From Chryseobacterium gleum (GTDB lineage: Bacteria; Bacteroidota; Bacteroidia; Flavobacteriales_D; Crocinitomicaceae), in assembly GCA_945897805.1 (NCBI GenBank), contig CAMDFX010000002.1, forward strand, positions 186,001 to 250,000: 64,000 bases of DNA. The letters run 5' to 3'. Below, piece after piece: positions 42,735 through 53,275 of the stretch. Every line of letters starts with the position of its first letter. Position 1 is the first letter of the stretch. Made by a program: the position numbers and the translations under genes. The notes beneath the pieces are model-generated. The model worked only from the letters and a program-made list of their open reading frames with translations. It was not told the DNA's origin and searched no databases.

Positions 42735-44147
42735 ATGTACCACAATTTTGCTGAGGTAAAGATCGCCCTTTCTTCGGGTAAATCTGTTTTGGATATCGTT
42801 GGAGATTATCTTCGCAATATTGAACAAAACAAAGATCTAAATGCTTTCTTAGAAGTTTTTGAAGATTCTGTGCGCCAACAAGCCACGGCTGTCGATCTAA
42901 AAATCAAATCAGGAAATGCGGGCAAACTTGCTGGACTTGTGGTAGGAATCAAAGACAATATCTGTTTCAAAGGGCACAAAGTTTCTGCCTCTTCGAAAAT
43001 CCTTGAAGGTTTTGAATCCTTGTACACAGCTACGGCACTTCAGAGATTAATTGATGAAGACGCCGTGGTAATTGGTCGCTTGAATTGCGATGAATTTGCG
43101 ATGGGAAGTTCGAATGAAAATTCAGCTTTTGGCCCAGTTTTAAATCCTGTAAATAAAAAAACGGTTCCTGGTGGCTCATCCGGTGGCTCTGCTGCTGCTG
43201 TTGCTGCGCATCTATGCACCATTGCGCTAGGAAGCGATACAGGAGGGTCTATTCGTCAGCCAGCATCTTTTACCGGAACTTTCGGAATCAAACCAACTTA
43301 CGGGCGAATCAGTCGTTACGGGTTAATTGCATATGCTTCTTCTTTTGATCAAATTGGTGTTTTTTCTAATGCTTTAGAGGACAGCGCCTTGGCAACCGAA
43401 ATTATGGCGGGAAGAGATGAATTCGACAGTACAGCTTCCTCCAAAGAAGTGGAAAGTTACTTTCCAACAAAAGAAATTGGTAAGAAACGCATTGCATATA
43501 TCCAAGAAAGTTTTGAAACTGAAGGAATTAATCCTGAAGTGAAAAACCGCATGATGCAAATCATTGAAAAACTAAAATCGGAAGGACATGTTGTAGAACC
43601 TGTTTCTTTCCCTTATTTGGAATACATGGTTCCAACTTATTATGTTTTGACAACCGCAGAAGCTTCCTCCAATTTATCTAGATTTGATGGGGTGCATTAT
43701 GGTCACCGTGCTGCCAATGCGCAAGGCGTTGAAGCAACTTATAAACAATCAAGAACAGAAGGTTTTGGCACTGAAGTTTTAAGAAGAATTATGGCTGGAA
43801 CATTTGTTCTGTCTCATGGATATTACGATGCGTATTATACGAAAGGTCAAAAAGTAAGGCGTGTTTTGCAAAATAAAACCAAAGATATATTCAACAATTT
43901 TGATTTTATTTTGACACCCACAACTCCATCTACTGCATTTGAATTAAACGCTGTTTCAGACCCAATTCAAATGTATTTGCAAGATATTTTTACGGTACAC
44001 GCCAATTTAACAGGAAATCCAGCAATTTCGCTTCCTTTCGGAAAAACAATTGAAAATATGCCCTTTGGAATTCAAGTAATGGCCAAACCATTTGAAGAAA
44101 AAGCATTGTATGATTTCTCTTCCTATTTAGAAAAAACAACGCTGTAA
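42735..44147 (+). CDS. gatA: Asp-tRNA(Asn)/Glu-tRNA(Gln) amidotransferase subunit A
   Basis: GIKDNI, GGSSGGSAAAVAA, GSDTGGSIRQPASFTG amidase signature. Confidence 0.97.
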   Translation: MYHNFAEVKIALSSGKSVLDIVGDYLRNIEQNKDLNAFLEVFEDSVRQQATAVDLKIKSGNAGKLAGLVVGIKDNICFKGHKVSASSKILEGFESLYTATALQRLIDEDAVVIGRLNCDEFAMGSSNENSAFGPVLNPVNKKTVPGGSSGGSAAAVAAHLCTIALGSDTGGSIRQPASFTGTFGIKPTYGRISRYGLIAYASSFDQIGVFSNALEDSALATEIMAGRDEFDSTASSKEVESYFPTKEIGKKRIAYIQESFETEGINPEVKNRMMQIIEKLKSEGHVVEPVSFPYLEYMVPTYYVLTTAEASSNLSRFDGVHYGHRAANAQGVEATYKQSRTEGFGTEVLRRIMAGTFVLSHGYYDAYYTKGQKVRRVLQNKTKDIFNNFDFILTPTTPSTAFELNAVSDPIQMYLQDIFTVHANLTGNPAISLPFGKTIENMPFGIQVMAKPFEEKALYDFSSYLEKTTL

Positions 44148-44205
44148 AGCGAAGCATTAATTAACTGGAGATGTAGTTTCTGCGTTTTCATTAAAAGCTT
44201 TTAGT

Positions 44206-45984
44206 ATGAAAATTTGCTTGTCCGTATTATTAATTTTGGTAAGTTTTTCTAGTTTAAATTCTCAAACACGAAAACCAAAACCAGCAGCAAAAGACAGCAT
44301 CAGCAGTGAAGCTTTCATGCGCGTAATTGACGAAACACTTAACGCATACTATGCCGATTTTGCTAATCAATCCAATTTTGATTCCATCATCAATGCGCTG
44401 GAATATGAACCAAATACCATTCCGCAGGTTTCAGATGATGTTTACTGTCAACGTTTGGAGAAAATAAATGAAATGACGCCTTTTCATTTAGATTGTAATG
44501 CAATTTCATTGTCAACAATTCGTTTTTTTGCAAGCAACAGAAGAAGTTTTGCAAAAGTTGTTTTAGGACGCTCAGCATTATATTTCGATATGTACGAAGC
44601 AGCGCTTGCTAAATACGATTTACCTATTGAATTGAAGTATTTATCTGTTATTGAAAGTGGTTTAAGACCTCAAGTAAAGTCTCCTGCGGGCGCTTTAGGT
44701 CTATGGCAATTCATGTACGGCACGGGTAAAATGTATGGTTTGACAGAAAATTCCTACATCGATGATCGCATGGATCCCGTGAAAGAAACAGATGCCGCCT
44801 GTCGTTATTTAAAAAAGTTATTCGGTATTTATGGCGATTGGAATTTGGCTTTGGCGGCTTACAATGCTGGTCCTGGAAACATAAATAAAGCCATTCGCCG
44901 TTCTGGAGGAAAAAGAACTTACTGGGAGGTGCGGCCTTTTCTTCCGCGTGAAACCCAAGGTTATGTGCCCAATTTTATTGCGGCGGCATATTTATTGACC
45001 TACCACGCTGAACACAATATTGAGCCCGCCCCTGCAAAAATTCATTATTACCAGCTTGATACCATGTGTTTGACAAAAGGCGTGCATATGTCAACCATCA
45101 GCAGCTTGATTGATTGGACTGTTGATGACATCAAAACTGTAAATCCAATTTACAAGGCACAATATATTCCATTCACTCAACCAAATCAATGTATTACTGG
45201 ACCATTGACAAAAATTGGAAAATTAGTCAGTTTGGAAGATTCATTGTACAAACTTGAAAACAGTTTATATGGTTCTGCAGGAAAATTAACTCCTCTGCCT
45301 GTAGACAATATCATTGATTCTAATGAAGTTGCTGTTGTGGAAGTACCATCTAAGCCAAACAACCAAGAATTCATTTACCACAAAGTAAAATCTGGCGAAA
45401 CGTTGAGTTCGATCGCTAGAAAATACAGTGTAACGAACAGTCAAATTTCGAAACTAAACAGACTGAGAAGCAGCAGAGTGACGAGAGGTCAAAACTTAAA
45501 AATACCTCAAAAAACCACCATTGTTGCGCCTCCAATAATTACTCCACCTGTTATAAAAGATAGCCTGACCATGGGAACGGTGTATTACGATTCATCTGTA
45601 ACCGTATATCACGTTGTCCAACGCAATGAAAGTTTGACTGTGATTGCAGAAAAATACAACACAACTGTGGAAAAAATCAGAGAATTAAATGGTTTGAAAG
45701 ACAATTGGTTAAATATTGGACAAAAACTAAAAGTCATCACCGTAATCAAACTTTCCAAATCGGGATTGGTGAAAACAGATGTTATTAAAACAGAACCAAA
45801 ACCAATAACTCCTAAACCGGTACTGCCCAAACCAGCAGCAAAAAAATATTATACGGTAAAAGCCGGTGATTTATTCGGAAGAATAGCCGAAAAACAAGGC
45901 CTTACAAAGGAACAACTTCAAAAATTGAATCCAGGAATCAAACCAGATAGAATCAATGTTGGGCAAGAAATTCGCATAAAATAA
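44206..45984 (+). CDS. Lytic murein transglycosylase with three LysM domains (MltD-like)
   Basis: SVIESGLRPQVKSPAGALGLWQFMYGTGKMYGL, AAYNAGPGNI; LysM repeats YHKVKSGETLSSIA, YHVVQRNESLTVIA, YYTVKAGDLFGRIA. Confidence 0.92.
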   Translation: MKICLSVLLILVSFSSLNSQTRKPKPAAKDSISSEAFMRVIDETLNAYYADFANQSNFDSIINALEYEPNTIPQVSDDVYCQRLEKINEMTPFHLDCNAISLSTIRFFASNRRSFAKVVLGRSALYFDMYEAALAKYDLPIELKYLSVIESGLRPQVKSPAGALGLWQFMYGTGKMYGLTENSYIDDRMDPVKETDAACRYLKKLFGIYGDWNLALAAYNAGPGNINKAIRRSGGKRTYWEVRPFLPRETQGYVPNFIAAAYLLTYHAEHNIEPAPAKIHYYQLDTMCLTKGVHMSTISSLIDWTVDDIKTVNPIYKAQYIPFTQPNQCITGPLTKIGKLVSLEDSLYKLENSLYGSAGKLTPLPVDNIIDSNEVAVVEVPSKPNNQEFIYHKVKSGETLSSIARKYSVTNSQISKLNRLRSSRVTRGQNLKIPQKTTIVAPPIITPPVIKDSLTMGTVYYDSSVTVYHVVQRNESLTVIAEKYNTTVEKIRELNGLKDNWLNIGQKLKVITVIKLSKSGLVKTDVIKTEPKPITPKPVLPKPAAKKYYTVKAGDLFGRIAEKQGLTKEQLQKLNPGIKPDRINVGQEIRIK

Positions 45985-46602
45985 GTGGACGAATCGATTG
46001 AAAATATCATTTTTGATTTAGGCGGTGTCATTTTAAATATTGATTATCAATTAACAGAAAACGCTTTCAAATCATTGGGTCTGCAAGATTTTTCTAACAT
46101 GTACACGCAAGCTGCGCAAACAGGTTTGTTTGACAATTACGAAAAAGGCAAATGCTCTACACCTTATTTTATCAATGCTTTATTGGATTTTTTACCTACA
46201 AATACCAGCGCAAATAAAGTTGTAGCAGCGTGGAATGCGATGATTCTAGATTTTCCTATTCAAAATTTGGAACTTCTTCAAAAACTTAAACTTAAATATA
46301 GAATCTTCCTTTTAAGTAACACCAATGATATTCATTTACAGGCAGTAAACAGAGCTTTGAAAAAAGTTTCAAATGAAAATAATCTGTCCCGATTCTTCGA
46401 AAAAACGTATTACTCTTTTGAAATGGGAATGCGGAAACCTGATGCTGAAATATTCAATAAAGTTTGTGTAGAAAATCATTTAGAGTTTGATAAAACATTG
46501 TTTATTGACGACACTGAAAAACACATTTTAGGGGCAAAAGAAATTGGTCTAAAAACACATCTTTTCGCTACCGGAACAACGCTTGATCAACTTTTTTCTT
46601 GA
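45985..46602 (+). CDS. HAD-family hydrolase (GTG start directly after upstream stop)
   Basis: IIFDLGGVILNIDY, LLSNTNDIH, KPDAEIFN, FIDDTEKHILGAKEIG. Confidence 0.9.
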   Translation: MDESIENIIFDLGGVILNIDYQLTENAFKSLGLQDFSNMYTQAAQTGLFDNYEKGKCSTPYFINALLDFLPTNTSANKVVAAWNAMILDFPIQNLELLQKLKLKYRIFLLSNTNDIHLQAVNRALKKVSNENNLSRFFEKTYYSFEMGMRKPDAEIFNKVCVENHLEFDKTLFIDDTEKHILGAKEIGLKTHLFATGTTLDQLFS

Positions 46603-46988
46603 CACAATTCAACTAAGATTCCATCCGTCGATTTTGGGTGCAAAAAAGCGATAATTTTATTGTCTGCGCCAGATTTAGGAGTCAAATTAATCAATTCAAA
46701 TCCTTCGCCCTTGAGTCTTTCAATTTCCGCATAAATATCGGTCACATCAAATGCTATATGATGAATCCCCTGTCCTTTTTTGGCAATAAATTTCGCTATT
46801 GGACTTTCTTCTGAAGTCGCTTGAAGCAATTCAATTTTGGATTCGCCAATTTTATAAAATGCCGTTTTTACGCCTTCTGATTCAACTTCCTCCATTTTAT
46901 AGCAGGCGCTACCTAACAACTTCTCGTAGATTTTTGCTGATTCTTCAATATTTAAAACCGCAATTCCTAAATGCTCAATCTTGTTCAT
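46587..46988 (-). CDS. mce: Methylmalonyl-CoA epimerase (start at MNKIEHLGIAV rather than at 47069)
   Basis: EHLGIAVLNIEESAKIYEKLLG, GIHHIAFDV, KSTDGILVELCQ. Confidence 0.9.
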   Translation of the reverse strand: MNKIEHLGIAVLNIEESAKIYEKLLGSACYKMEEVESEGVKTAFYKIGESKIELLQATSEESPIAKFIAKKGQGIHHIAFDVTDIYAEIERLKGEGFELINLTPKSGADNKIIAFLHPKSTDGILVELCQEKS

Positions 46989-46998
46989 TCTTTTAAAA

Positions 46999-47799
46999 TT
47001 ATCCCCTGAAAAACTTTTCTGTTTTGTTGTCGAAATTGATGTAATAAGCGCCTTTGAGCAGGTTTTCACAGTCTACTGATGTTCCATTGCCTTTTTTTAC
47101 AATATTGCCGTAAGCATCAAAAATTTCATACTTCGTTTCAACCGCTTTTCCGTTGGAAGTAAATTGAATGCTCGTTTTAACAATCACAGGTGATTTTTGA
47201 ACGCCAGAAACTGTTGATTTAAATTTCACCTCTTTAGAAATTCGCTTTTCATCAGTATGGTCAATTTGCACTACCCTTAAAGTGTTTTCTCCTGAATGGG
47301 GAATAATTTGCAATTCATAATTATTTGGACCGACGGCACCTTTTCCTTGTATTTCGCCTACTTGTACCCATTTATCCCAGCGATATTGTTCTACAAAAAA
47401 AGGTAATTTACCTTTTTCACCTGTGGTTGTCCACGCGATTTTGCCTTCAACAGTAGTATTGATTGCAGTAACAACAAACGTGCTTCTTGGCAATAAAACT
47501 TCAGGATTTAAAATTTTAGGTTTACAATTTTCACTGTGTTCAATCACAATAAAAAGCGGTTCACCGATGGCAATATTGAACAAAGCAAAATCAATTTCGA
47601 AAGCACTCGTTCCCGTTCCTCCAGGCATAACATCACCGTTAACAGTAACTTTTGAAACACAAAACCCGAACCCATCTTCATTTTCTGGGTTTTGAACATA
47701 CAAATTTTTCCCTTGATAAGTTCCTTCTATCGACAAAGTTGCGTTTGCAATAAAATTAAAAAACAAAACAAAACAAAAAGTAAAAAGAACCTTCATCAA
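46999..47799 (-). CDS. Secreted hypothetical protein with degenerate T9SS-like C-terminus
   Basis: Signal peptide; C-terminal YEIFDAYGNIVKKGNGTSVDCENLLKGAYYINFDNKTEKFFRG. Confidence 0.6.
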   Translation of the reverse strand: MMKVLFTFCFVLFFNFIANATLSIEGTYQGKNLYVQNPENEDGFGFCVSKVTVNGDVMPGGTGTSAFEIDFALFNIAIGEPLFIVIEHSENCKPKILNPEVLLPRSTFVVTAINTTVEGKIAWTTTGEKGKLPFFVEQYRWDKWVQVGEIQGKGAVGPNNYELQIIPHSGENTLRVVQIDHTDEKRISKEVKFKSTVSGVQKSPVIVKTSIQFTSNGKAVETKYEIFDAYGNIVKKGNGTSVDCENLLKGAYYINFDNKTEKFFRG

Positions 47800-47977
47800 A
47801 ACACCTTGCTAAAAAATATATACCAAATACAAGTTTACTGTATTTTATTGAAAATCCAAAGAAAAAGAAATCCAAAGCAATATTTATTTTATGTTGAAAG
47901 CGAAAATTACACCTTTGAAATAATCAACCAATCAAATTTAAATTATGAAATTCTAATTATCTATCTTAGCAGACAAA

Positions 47978-49261
47978 TTGAATAAAATGTTGGTTTTTAA
48001 ATTTGGTGGCGCATCCGTTAAAAATGCTGAAGCAATTCAAAATGTTTCAAAAATATTGTCTTTATATTCCTCTGAAAAAAGGTTGGTTGTAATTTCTGCC
48101 ATGGGAAAAACGACCAATGCCCTTGAAGAAATCGTTCAAGCGCTCTGGGAAAAGAATGTTTCGTCTTACAAATACCTCGTTGAAGAAACTTATAATTTTC
48201 ATGTCACCATCCTAAATAAGTTATTCAAAGAACAACATTATGCCGTTCACAAAGAAATAGACTCGGTCTTTGATTTTTTGAGAAATAAAATTGATCACCC
48301 TGTTTCTGATAATTTTGATTTTGAATATGATCAAATTGTTTCACTTGGCGAAGTACTTAGCACACTTATTATTGATGCTTATTTGCGCGAAGAGGGACAC
48401 TTATCTATTTGGGCCGACGCTCGAAAATTAATTAGAACTGACCGTCAATACAGAGATTCAAATGTCGATTGGGCGAAAACACAAGAGTTAATAAACGATC
48501 GATTAATGCCCATGTATCAATCAGCAAAATTAGTTGTTACGCAAGGATTTATTGGCCACACATCTGAAGGATTTACAACTACTTTAGGCCGAGAAGGCTC
48601 TGATTACACCGCTGGAATATTGGCGTATTGTACTGATGCAAAAAGTGTTACTATTTGGAAAGACGTGCCAGGAATGTTAAATGCAGATCCAAAATGGTTT
48701 GAAGACACAATCAAGTTAGATCAAATTTCCTTCAAAGAAGCGATTGAATTGGCTTATTACGGCGCTTCCGTTATTCACCCTAAAACAATTAAACCACTAC
48801 AAAACAAACAAATACCCTTATTTGTGAAATCATTCATTGATCCAATAGCTGCTGGTACAGTTATTCAGTCTTCTATGGATTATGACCATCTAGTTCCATC
48901 TTTCATCTTTAAATTAGATCAAGTTTTATTTTCAATAACACCAAAAGATTTTTCATTTATTATGGAAGAAAACCTGAGCGAGATATTTGAAACCCTTTCA
49001 AAAGCTGGAATCAAAATCAATTTAATGCAGAACTCTGCGTTGAGTTTCTCTTTTGCTGTTGACCAGAAAAAAACAAATATTGATGCTGTTTTAAGCCTTT
49101 TCAAGGATAAATATGAAGTTAAATTCAATGCAAATTTAGAGTTTATCACCATAAGGCATTACGATGATGCCACAATTGCCAAAATGATCCAAAATAAAAC
49201 AGTTTTAATTGAGCAAAAAACACGACAAACTGTGCGCTTTTTGGCTAGAAAAATGGATTAA
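47978..49261 (+). CDS. Aspartate kinase (monofunctional)
   Basis: VFKFGGASVKNAEAI, TTLGREGSDYTAGILAYCTDAKSVTIWKDVPGM. Confidence 0.93.
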   Translation: MNKMLVFKFGGASVKNAEAIQNVSKILSLYSSEKRLVVISAMGKTTNALEEIVQALWEKNVSSYKYLVEETYNFHVTILNKLFKEQHYAVHKEIDSVFDFLRNKIDHPVSDNFDFEYDQIVSLGEVLSTLIIDAYLREEGHLSIWADARKLIRTDRQYRDSNVDWAKTQELINDRLMPMYQSAKLVVTQGFIGHTSEGFTTTLGREGSDYTAGILAYCTDAKSVTIWKDVPGMLNADPKWFEDTIKLDQISFKEAIELAYYGASVIHPKTIKPLQNKQIPLFVKSFIDPIAAGTVIQSSMDYDHLVPSFIFKLDQVLFSITPKDFSFIMEENLSEIFETLSKAGIKINLMQNSALSFSFAVDQKKTNIDAVLSLFKDKYEVKFNANLEFITIRHYDDATIAKMIQNKTVLIEQKTRQTVRFLARKMD

Positions 49262-49632
49262 TCCCAATTCAAATAATCTTCAATATCTTTTCGGTCGTGT
49301 TTGGAAGGTCTGCCAGTACCATATTCACGATAAGCACTTTGCGCCACTTGATATGTTTTATACTTTTTAATTTCTTCCGGTGGAGTGGCGTCAATAATAT
49401 AGTCAGCAACTAATTTTGGACCGACTCTTTTTTCTAAAAGTTGAATGATTTTATAGGTGAAAGTGGCGGTGTTTTTATATACATGAATAAAATCGCCAAC
49501 TTTCACGTCTCTAGCAGGCTTCACTTGCGCTTGATTCAGCTTTACCTTGCCTTTTGATATCAAATCTGACGCCTGAGAACGCGTTTTAGCTATTCGCACG
49601 GCCCAAACGTATTTGTCAATCCTGCAACTCAT
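49258..49632 (-). CDS. RNA-binding S4 domain protein (HslR-like)
   Basis: RIDKYVWAVRIAKTRSQASDLISKGKVKLN. Confidence 0.88.
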   Translation of the reverse strand: MSCRIDKYVWAVRIAKTRSQASDLISKGKVKLNQAQVKPARDVKVGDFIHVYKNTATFTYKIIQLLEKRVGPKLVADYIIDATPPEEIKKYKTYQVAQSAYREYGTGRPSKHDRKDIEDYLNWD

Positions 49633-49966
49633 TTTGAAGCTTTTTTGTCAGTTTTAAAACCACTTGCTGATATGAATGATCTACCAATTCATAAATAAGT
49701 TTATCGGATATGTCAGCGTTGATTCTAACCGAGTTCCACAAAGATTTATTCATGTGGAAACCAGGCGTAATCCCTGCGTACATTTCTCTCAATAAAACGG
49801 CTTTTTCGGGATCACATTTTAAATTAATGGACACAAAATGATCGACATCAGTCAACGCAAACATTTTGCCCTTTACTTTAAAAACCAATGTTTTTTGATC
49901 AAAAGGAAAACCTTCCGAGGTACCTTTTAAGTTTAAACAGTAGGAACGTAAAGCTTCAATGTTCAT
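49616..49966 (-). CDS. MmcQ/YjbR family DNA-binding protein
   Basis: EALRSYCLNLKGTSEGFPFDQKTLVFKVKGKMFAL. Confidence 0.88.
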   Translation of the reverse strand: MNIEALRSYCLNLKGTSEGFPFDQKTLVFKVKGKMFALTDVDHFVSINLKCDPEKAVLLREMYAGITPGFHMNKSLWNSVRINADISDKLIYELVDHSYQQVVLKLTKKLQNELQD

Positions 49967-49972
49967 TTCTAA

Positions 49973-51088
49973 TCAATGAATTCCAGGCGCAAAATCATTG
50001 TTTCCCAATTTTTTAAGCATAATGGTGTGTTCACGCAAAGCACCATACCAAGTCTTTTGAGAAATATATGGCAAATTGAATTCTGCTGTTGTTTGCTTTA
50101 CAATTTTAGCAATTTTGTCATAATGCACATGACAAATATTAGGAAATAGGTGGTGTTCTATTTGATAATTTAAACCACCAACATACCAAGAAAAAAGTTT
50201 CGCTTTCGGCGCAAAATTAGCCGTGTTAAACAATTGACTAACAGCCCAATCAGCATCGATGTTTCCTGATTCATCTGGAACAGGATAATTAGATGTTGGT
50301 ACCACGTGCGCAGGCTGAAAAATCATTGCCAATATCAAACCAGCAATAAATTGCATTGCTAAAAACCCTAAAATTGTTGCCCACCAAGGAAGCGCCGAAA
50401 AAGCAAAAGGCAAACCAAAAATAACAGCAAAATACAAAATTTTAGAAATGATAATTGACGTCAATAACTGACCAAAAGTAATGTCCTGAGTCTTCATTAA
50501 ATCCAGCTTATTGTACCTAATCGCTTGTTTGTAATCCTTTACTGTACACCACATTAAGGTCATCAAGCAATACAAAAACCATGCATAAATATGCTGGTAT
50601 CTGTGCATTTTATATCTTTTCGCGTGAGGAGAAAAACGCATCACTTTCCCAGGATTAATATCCTCATCCATACCTGAAACGTTTGTGTATGTATGGTGCA
50701 AAATGTTATGTTGAATTCTCCAATTAACGTCTGAACCACCAACGGCAAAAATTATAAAACCCATCGCCTTATTGACGTATTTACTTTTAGAATATGCCCC
50801 ATGATTAGCATCATGCATGATTGACAAGCCAATTCCGGCCATGCCAAAACCCATGATTAACCACATCAAGAACGAAATCCAAGCGTTTTCTACAACTGTA
50901 AGCAACAACACAAAAGGAACAACATATAAGGCAATCATAAAGATTGTCTTGATCACCATGTTTGCGTTAGCAAATCTAGATTTTCTTGTGTCTTTAAAAT
51001 ACTCTCTTACCCTTTGCTGAAGGGTTTTATAAAACTCTACATTATGATTTTTGGAGAAAGAAATTGAAGGAATGCTCATAATTTTCAC
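49973..51088 (-). CDS. Fatty acid desaturase (second paralog)
   Basis: HDANHG, HNILHH, QIEHHLFPNICHVHY. Confidence 0.88.
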   Translation of the reverse strand: MKIMSIPSISFSKNHNVEFYKTLQQRVREYFKDTRKSRFANANMVIKTIFMIALYVVPFVLLLTVVENAWISFLMWLIMGFGMAGIGLSIMHDANHGAYSKSKYVNKAMGFIIFAVGGSDVNWRIQHNILHHTYTNVSGMDEDINPGKVMRFSPHAKRYKMHRYQHIYAWFLYCLMTLMWCTVKDYKQAIRYNKLDLMKTQDITFGQLLTSIIISKILYFAVIFGLPFAFSALPWWATILGFLAMQFIAGLILAMIFQPAHVVPTSNYPVPDESGNIDADWAVSQLFNTANFAPKAKLFSWYVGGLNYQIEHHLFPNICHVHYDKIAKIVKQTTAEFNLPYISQKTWYGALREHTIMLKKLGNNDFAPGIH

Positions 51089-51226
51089 AATAATTTAAAA
51101 CAAATATAACAAATATAAAACTATGTAATATAGTGTAAGAATAATTAGTCCATAGGAAATTGTTCAAAAACTAATCATCAAACATTATAAAGCCTAAATT
51201 TGTTCAATTAAAATAGATTTTAATAA

Positions 51227-53164
51227 ATGACTATGGAAAACAACCAAAGTTTGAAAAAATACTGCGTAGATTATTTCAATAGAAATAGATTTGTAACACG
51301 TGAGATAGCGATTGGAAACATAAAAATTGGCGGCAACCAACCCATTCGCCCGCAATCTATGACCACAACAGACACGATGGATACAGAAAAATCTGTTGAA
51401 CAATCAATTAGAATGATTGAAGCAGGCTGTGAACTTGTGCGACTAACCGCTCCAAGTAAAAAAGAAGCAGAAAATTTAGGAAAAATCAGTGAAATATTAA
51501 AATCACGCGGTTATTTTACACCGCTTGTTGCCGATATACATTTTACCCCAAACGCAGCTGAAATTGCTGCCCGATTGATTGAAAAAGTTCGCGTAAACCC
51601 CGGGAATTACGCCGACAAGAAAAAATTTGAAGAAATCGACTTTACAGACGAATCGTACCTAGCTGAACTTCATAGAATTGAAGAAAAATTTAAGCCTTTA
51701 GTTCAAATATGTAAAGATCATGGAACAGCTATGCGAATTGGCACCAATCATGGTTCTCTTTCAGATCGAATTTTAAGCCGATTTGGCGATACACCGGAAG
51801 GAATGGTAGAATCAGCCATGGAGTTTTTACGAATTTGCCAAAAAATGGATTTCCACCACTTAGTGATATCTATGAAAGCCAGCAACTCCTTAGTGATGGT
51901 GCAAGCTTATCGCCTTTTGGTTGCAACGATGCAAAATGAAGGTATGAACTACCCCTTGCATTTAGGCGTAACAGAAGCAGGCGATGGGGAAGATGGAAGA
52001 ATTAAATCTGCAGTTGGAATTGGGGCATTATTAGAAGACGGTTTGGGTGACACAATTCGCGTTTCACTTACAGAAGACCCTGAATTTGAGATTCCTGTAG
52101 CAAAAAAACTAATTGATAAATTTAGTTCAAACAACAATGATTTTAAAATTATAACTAATTTATTAGTTAATTACGATCCTTATTCATATCAAAGAAGAAA
52201 TACAAATTCTATTCTAAACGTAGGCGGGAAAAACACACCAGTAGTTTTTGCAGACCTATCAGATAAAAAGGAGATAAAACATGCTAATTTTTATGGATTT
52301 GGCTACAATTATTCCACAATATTAGATAAATGGAATTTACAGGATTTAGCCGCTGATTATGTATTTCTTGGCGACAACGAGTTAAATTTTGAAATACCTG
52401 GAACTTTAGGTGCTGTTTTTAATTACGATACATGGAAAGAAAAATACAGCAACAAAAAGCATTGTTATCCCTATATTAAAATTGAAGAAATTACTAATAT
52501 TCAATTTGACAATTTGCATTTTATAGAAATCAATGCCGAGGAAATTAATGTTGAAAATTGCAAGAACAGAACAAATTGCGTGTTTATTTTAAACACTAAA
52601 TATGACAACAAAACACAATTATACCGGTATGTAAGAACTTTATTTGAAAACAATCATATTGAAAATCCGGTAATCCTAAAGTACCAAAACAACACTGAAG
52701 ACTTGGAAAACTTTCAGCTTTGTGTTTCTAGTGACTCTGGAAATCAATTAATTGACGGGTTTGGAGATGGAATATGGATCAAAGGTAATCACCCAACGAC
52801 CGCGATTAATTCACTTTCGTTTGGGATTTTACAAGCTACTAGAACTAGAATATCAAAAACAGAATATATTTCTTGCCCTTCTTGTGGAAGAACACTCTTT
52901 GATTTACAAGAAACAACAGCCAAAATAAGAAATCGCACTTCTCATCTCAAGGGACTCAAAATTGGCATCATGGGTTGTATTGTAAATGGCCCGGGAGAAA
53001 TGGCTGACGCAGATTATGGATACGTTGGGACAGGACCGGGAAAAATCCACTTGTATAAAGAGAAAGAAATAGTTAGAAAGAACGTTCCTGAAACAGAAGC
53101 TGTAGATGCCTTGATCGAATTAATCAAAGAAAACGGTCATTGGATTGAACCGACAATAAATTAA
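51227..53164 (+). CDS. ispG: 4-hydroxy-3-methylbut-2-enyl diphosphate synthase, long three-domain form
   Basis: Q.MTTTDTMD, VRVNPGNYADKK, C-terminal SCPSCGRTLFDLQ ... GIMGCIVNGPGEMADADYGYVG. Confidence 0.96.
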   Translation: MTMENNQSLKKYCVDYFNRNRFVTREIAIGNIKIGGNQPIRPQSMTTTDTMDTEKSVEQSIRMIEAGCELVRLTAPSKKEAENLGKISEILKSRGYFTPLVADIHFTPNAAEIAARLIEKVRVNPGNYADKKKFEEIDFTDESYLAELHRIEEKFKPLVQICKDHGTAMRIGTNHGSLSDRILSRFGDTPEGMVESAMEFLRICQKMDFHHLVISMKASNSLVMVQAYRLLVATMQNEGMNYPLHLGVTEAGDGEDGRIKSAVGIGALLEDGLGDTIRVSLTEDPEFEIPVAKKLIDKFSSNNNDFKIITNLLVNYDPYSYQRRNTNSILNVGGKNTPVVFADLSDKKEIKHANFYGFGYNYSTILDKWNLQDLAADYVFLGDNELNFEIPGTLGAVFNYDTWKEKYSNKKHCYPYIKIEEITNIQFDNLHFIEINAEEINVENCKNRTNCVFILNTKYDNKTQLYRYVRTLFENNHIENPVILKYQNNTEDLENFQLCVSSDSGNQLIDGFGDGIWIKGNHPTTAINSLSFGILQATRTRISKTEYISCPSCGRTLFDLQETTAKIRNRTSHLKGLKIGIMGCIVNGPGEMADADYGYVGTGPGKIHLYKEKEIVRKNVPETEAVDALIELIKENGHWIEPTIN

Positions 53165-53182
53165 AACGAGGTCTTTTAATGT

Positions 53183-53219
53183 AAAAAGAGCGTAAAACCA
53201 TCTGATTTACGCTCTTTTT
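53183..53219. terminator. Bidirectional intrinsic terminator
   Basis: AAAAAGAGCGTAAA...TTTACGCTCTTTTT between convergent genes. Confidence 0.85.
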
Positions 53220-53275
53220 GCTTTACAATCTATTGTTGAAGGTACTATTTCTGCATTAGAACAAAGAAAACACTC

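Noticed and set aside
50303-50308. CACGTG core as further parS
   Set aside because: Flanks do not match; inside desaturase coding sequence
51227-53164. IspG with a long internal insertion as a fusion or novel enzyme
   Set aside because: The three-domain long IspG form is established in Bacteroidota, Chlorobi and plants
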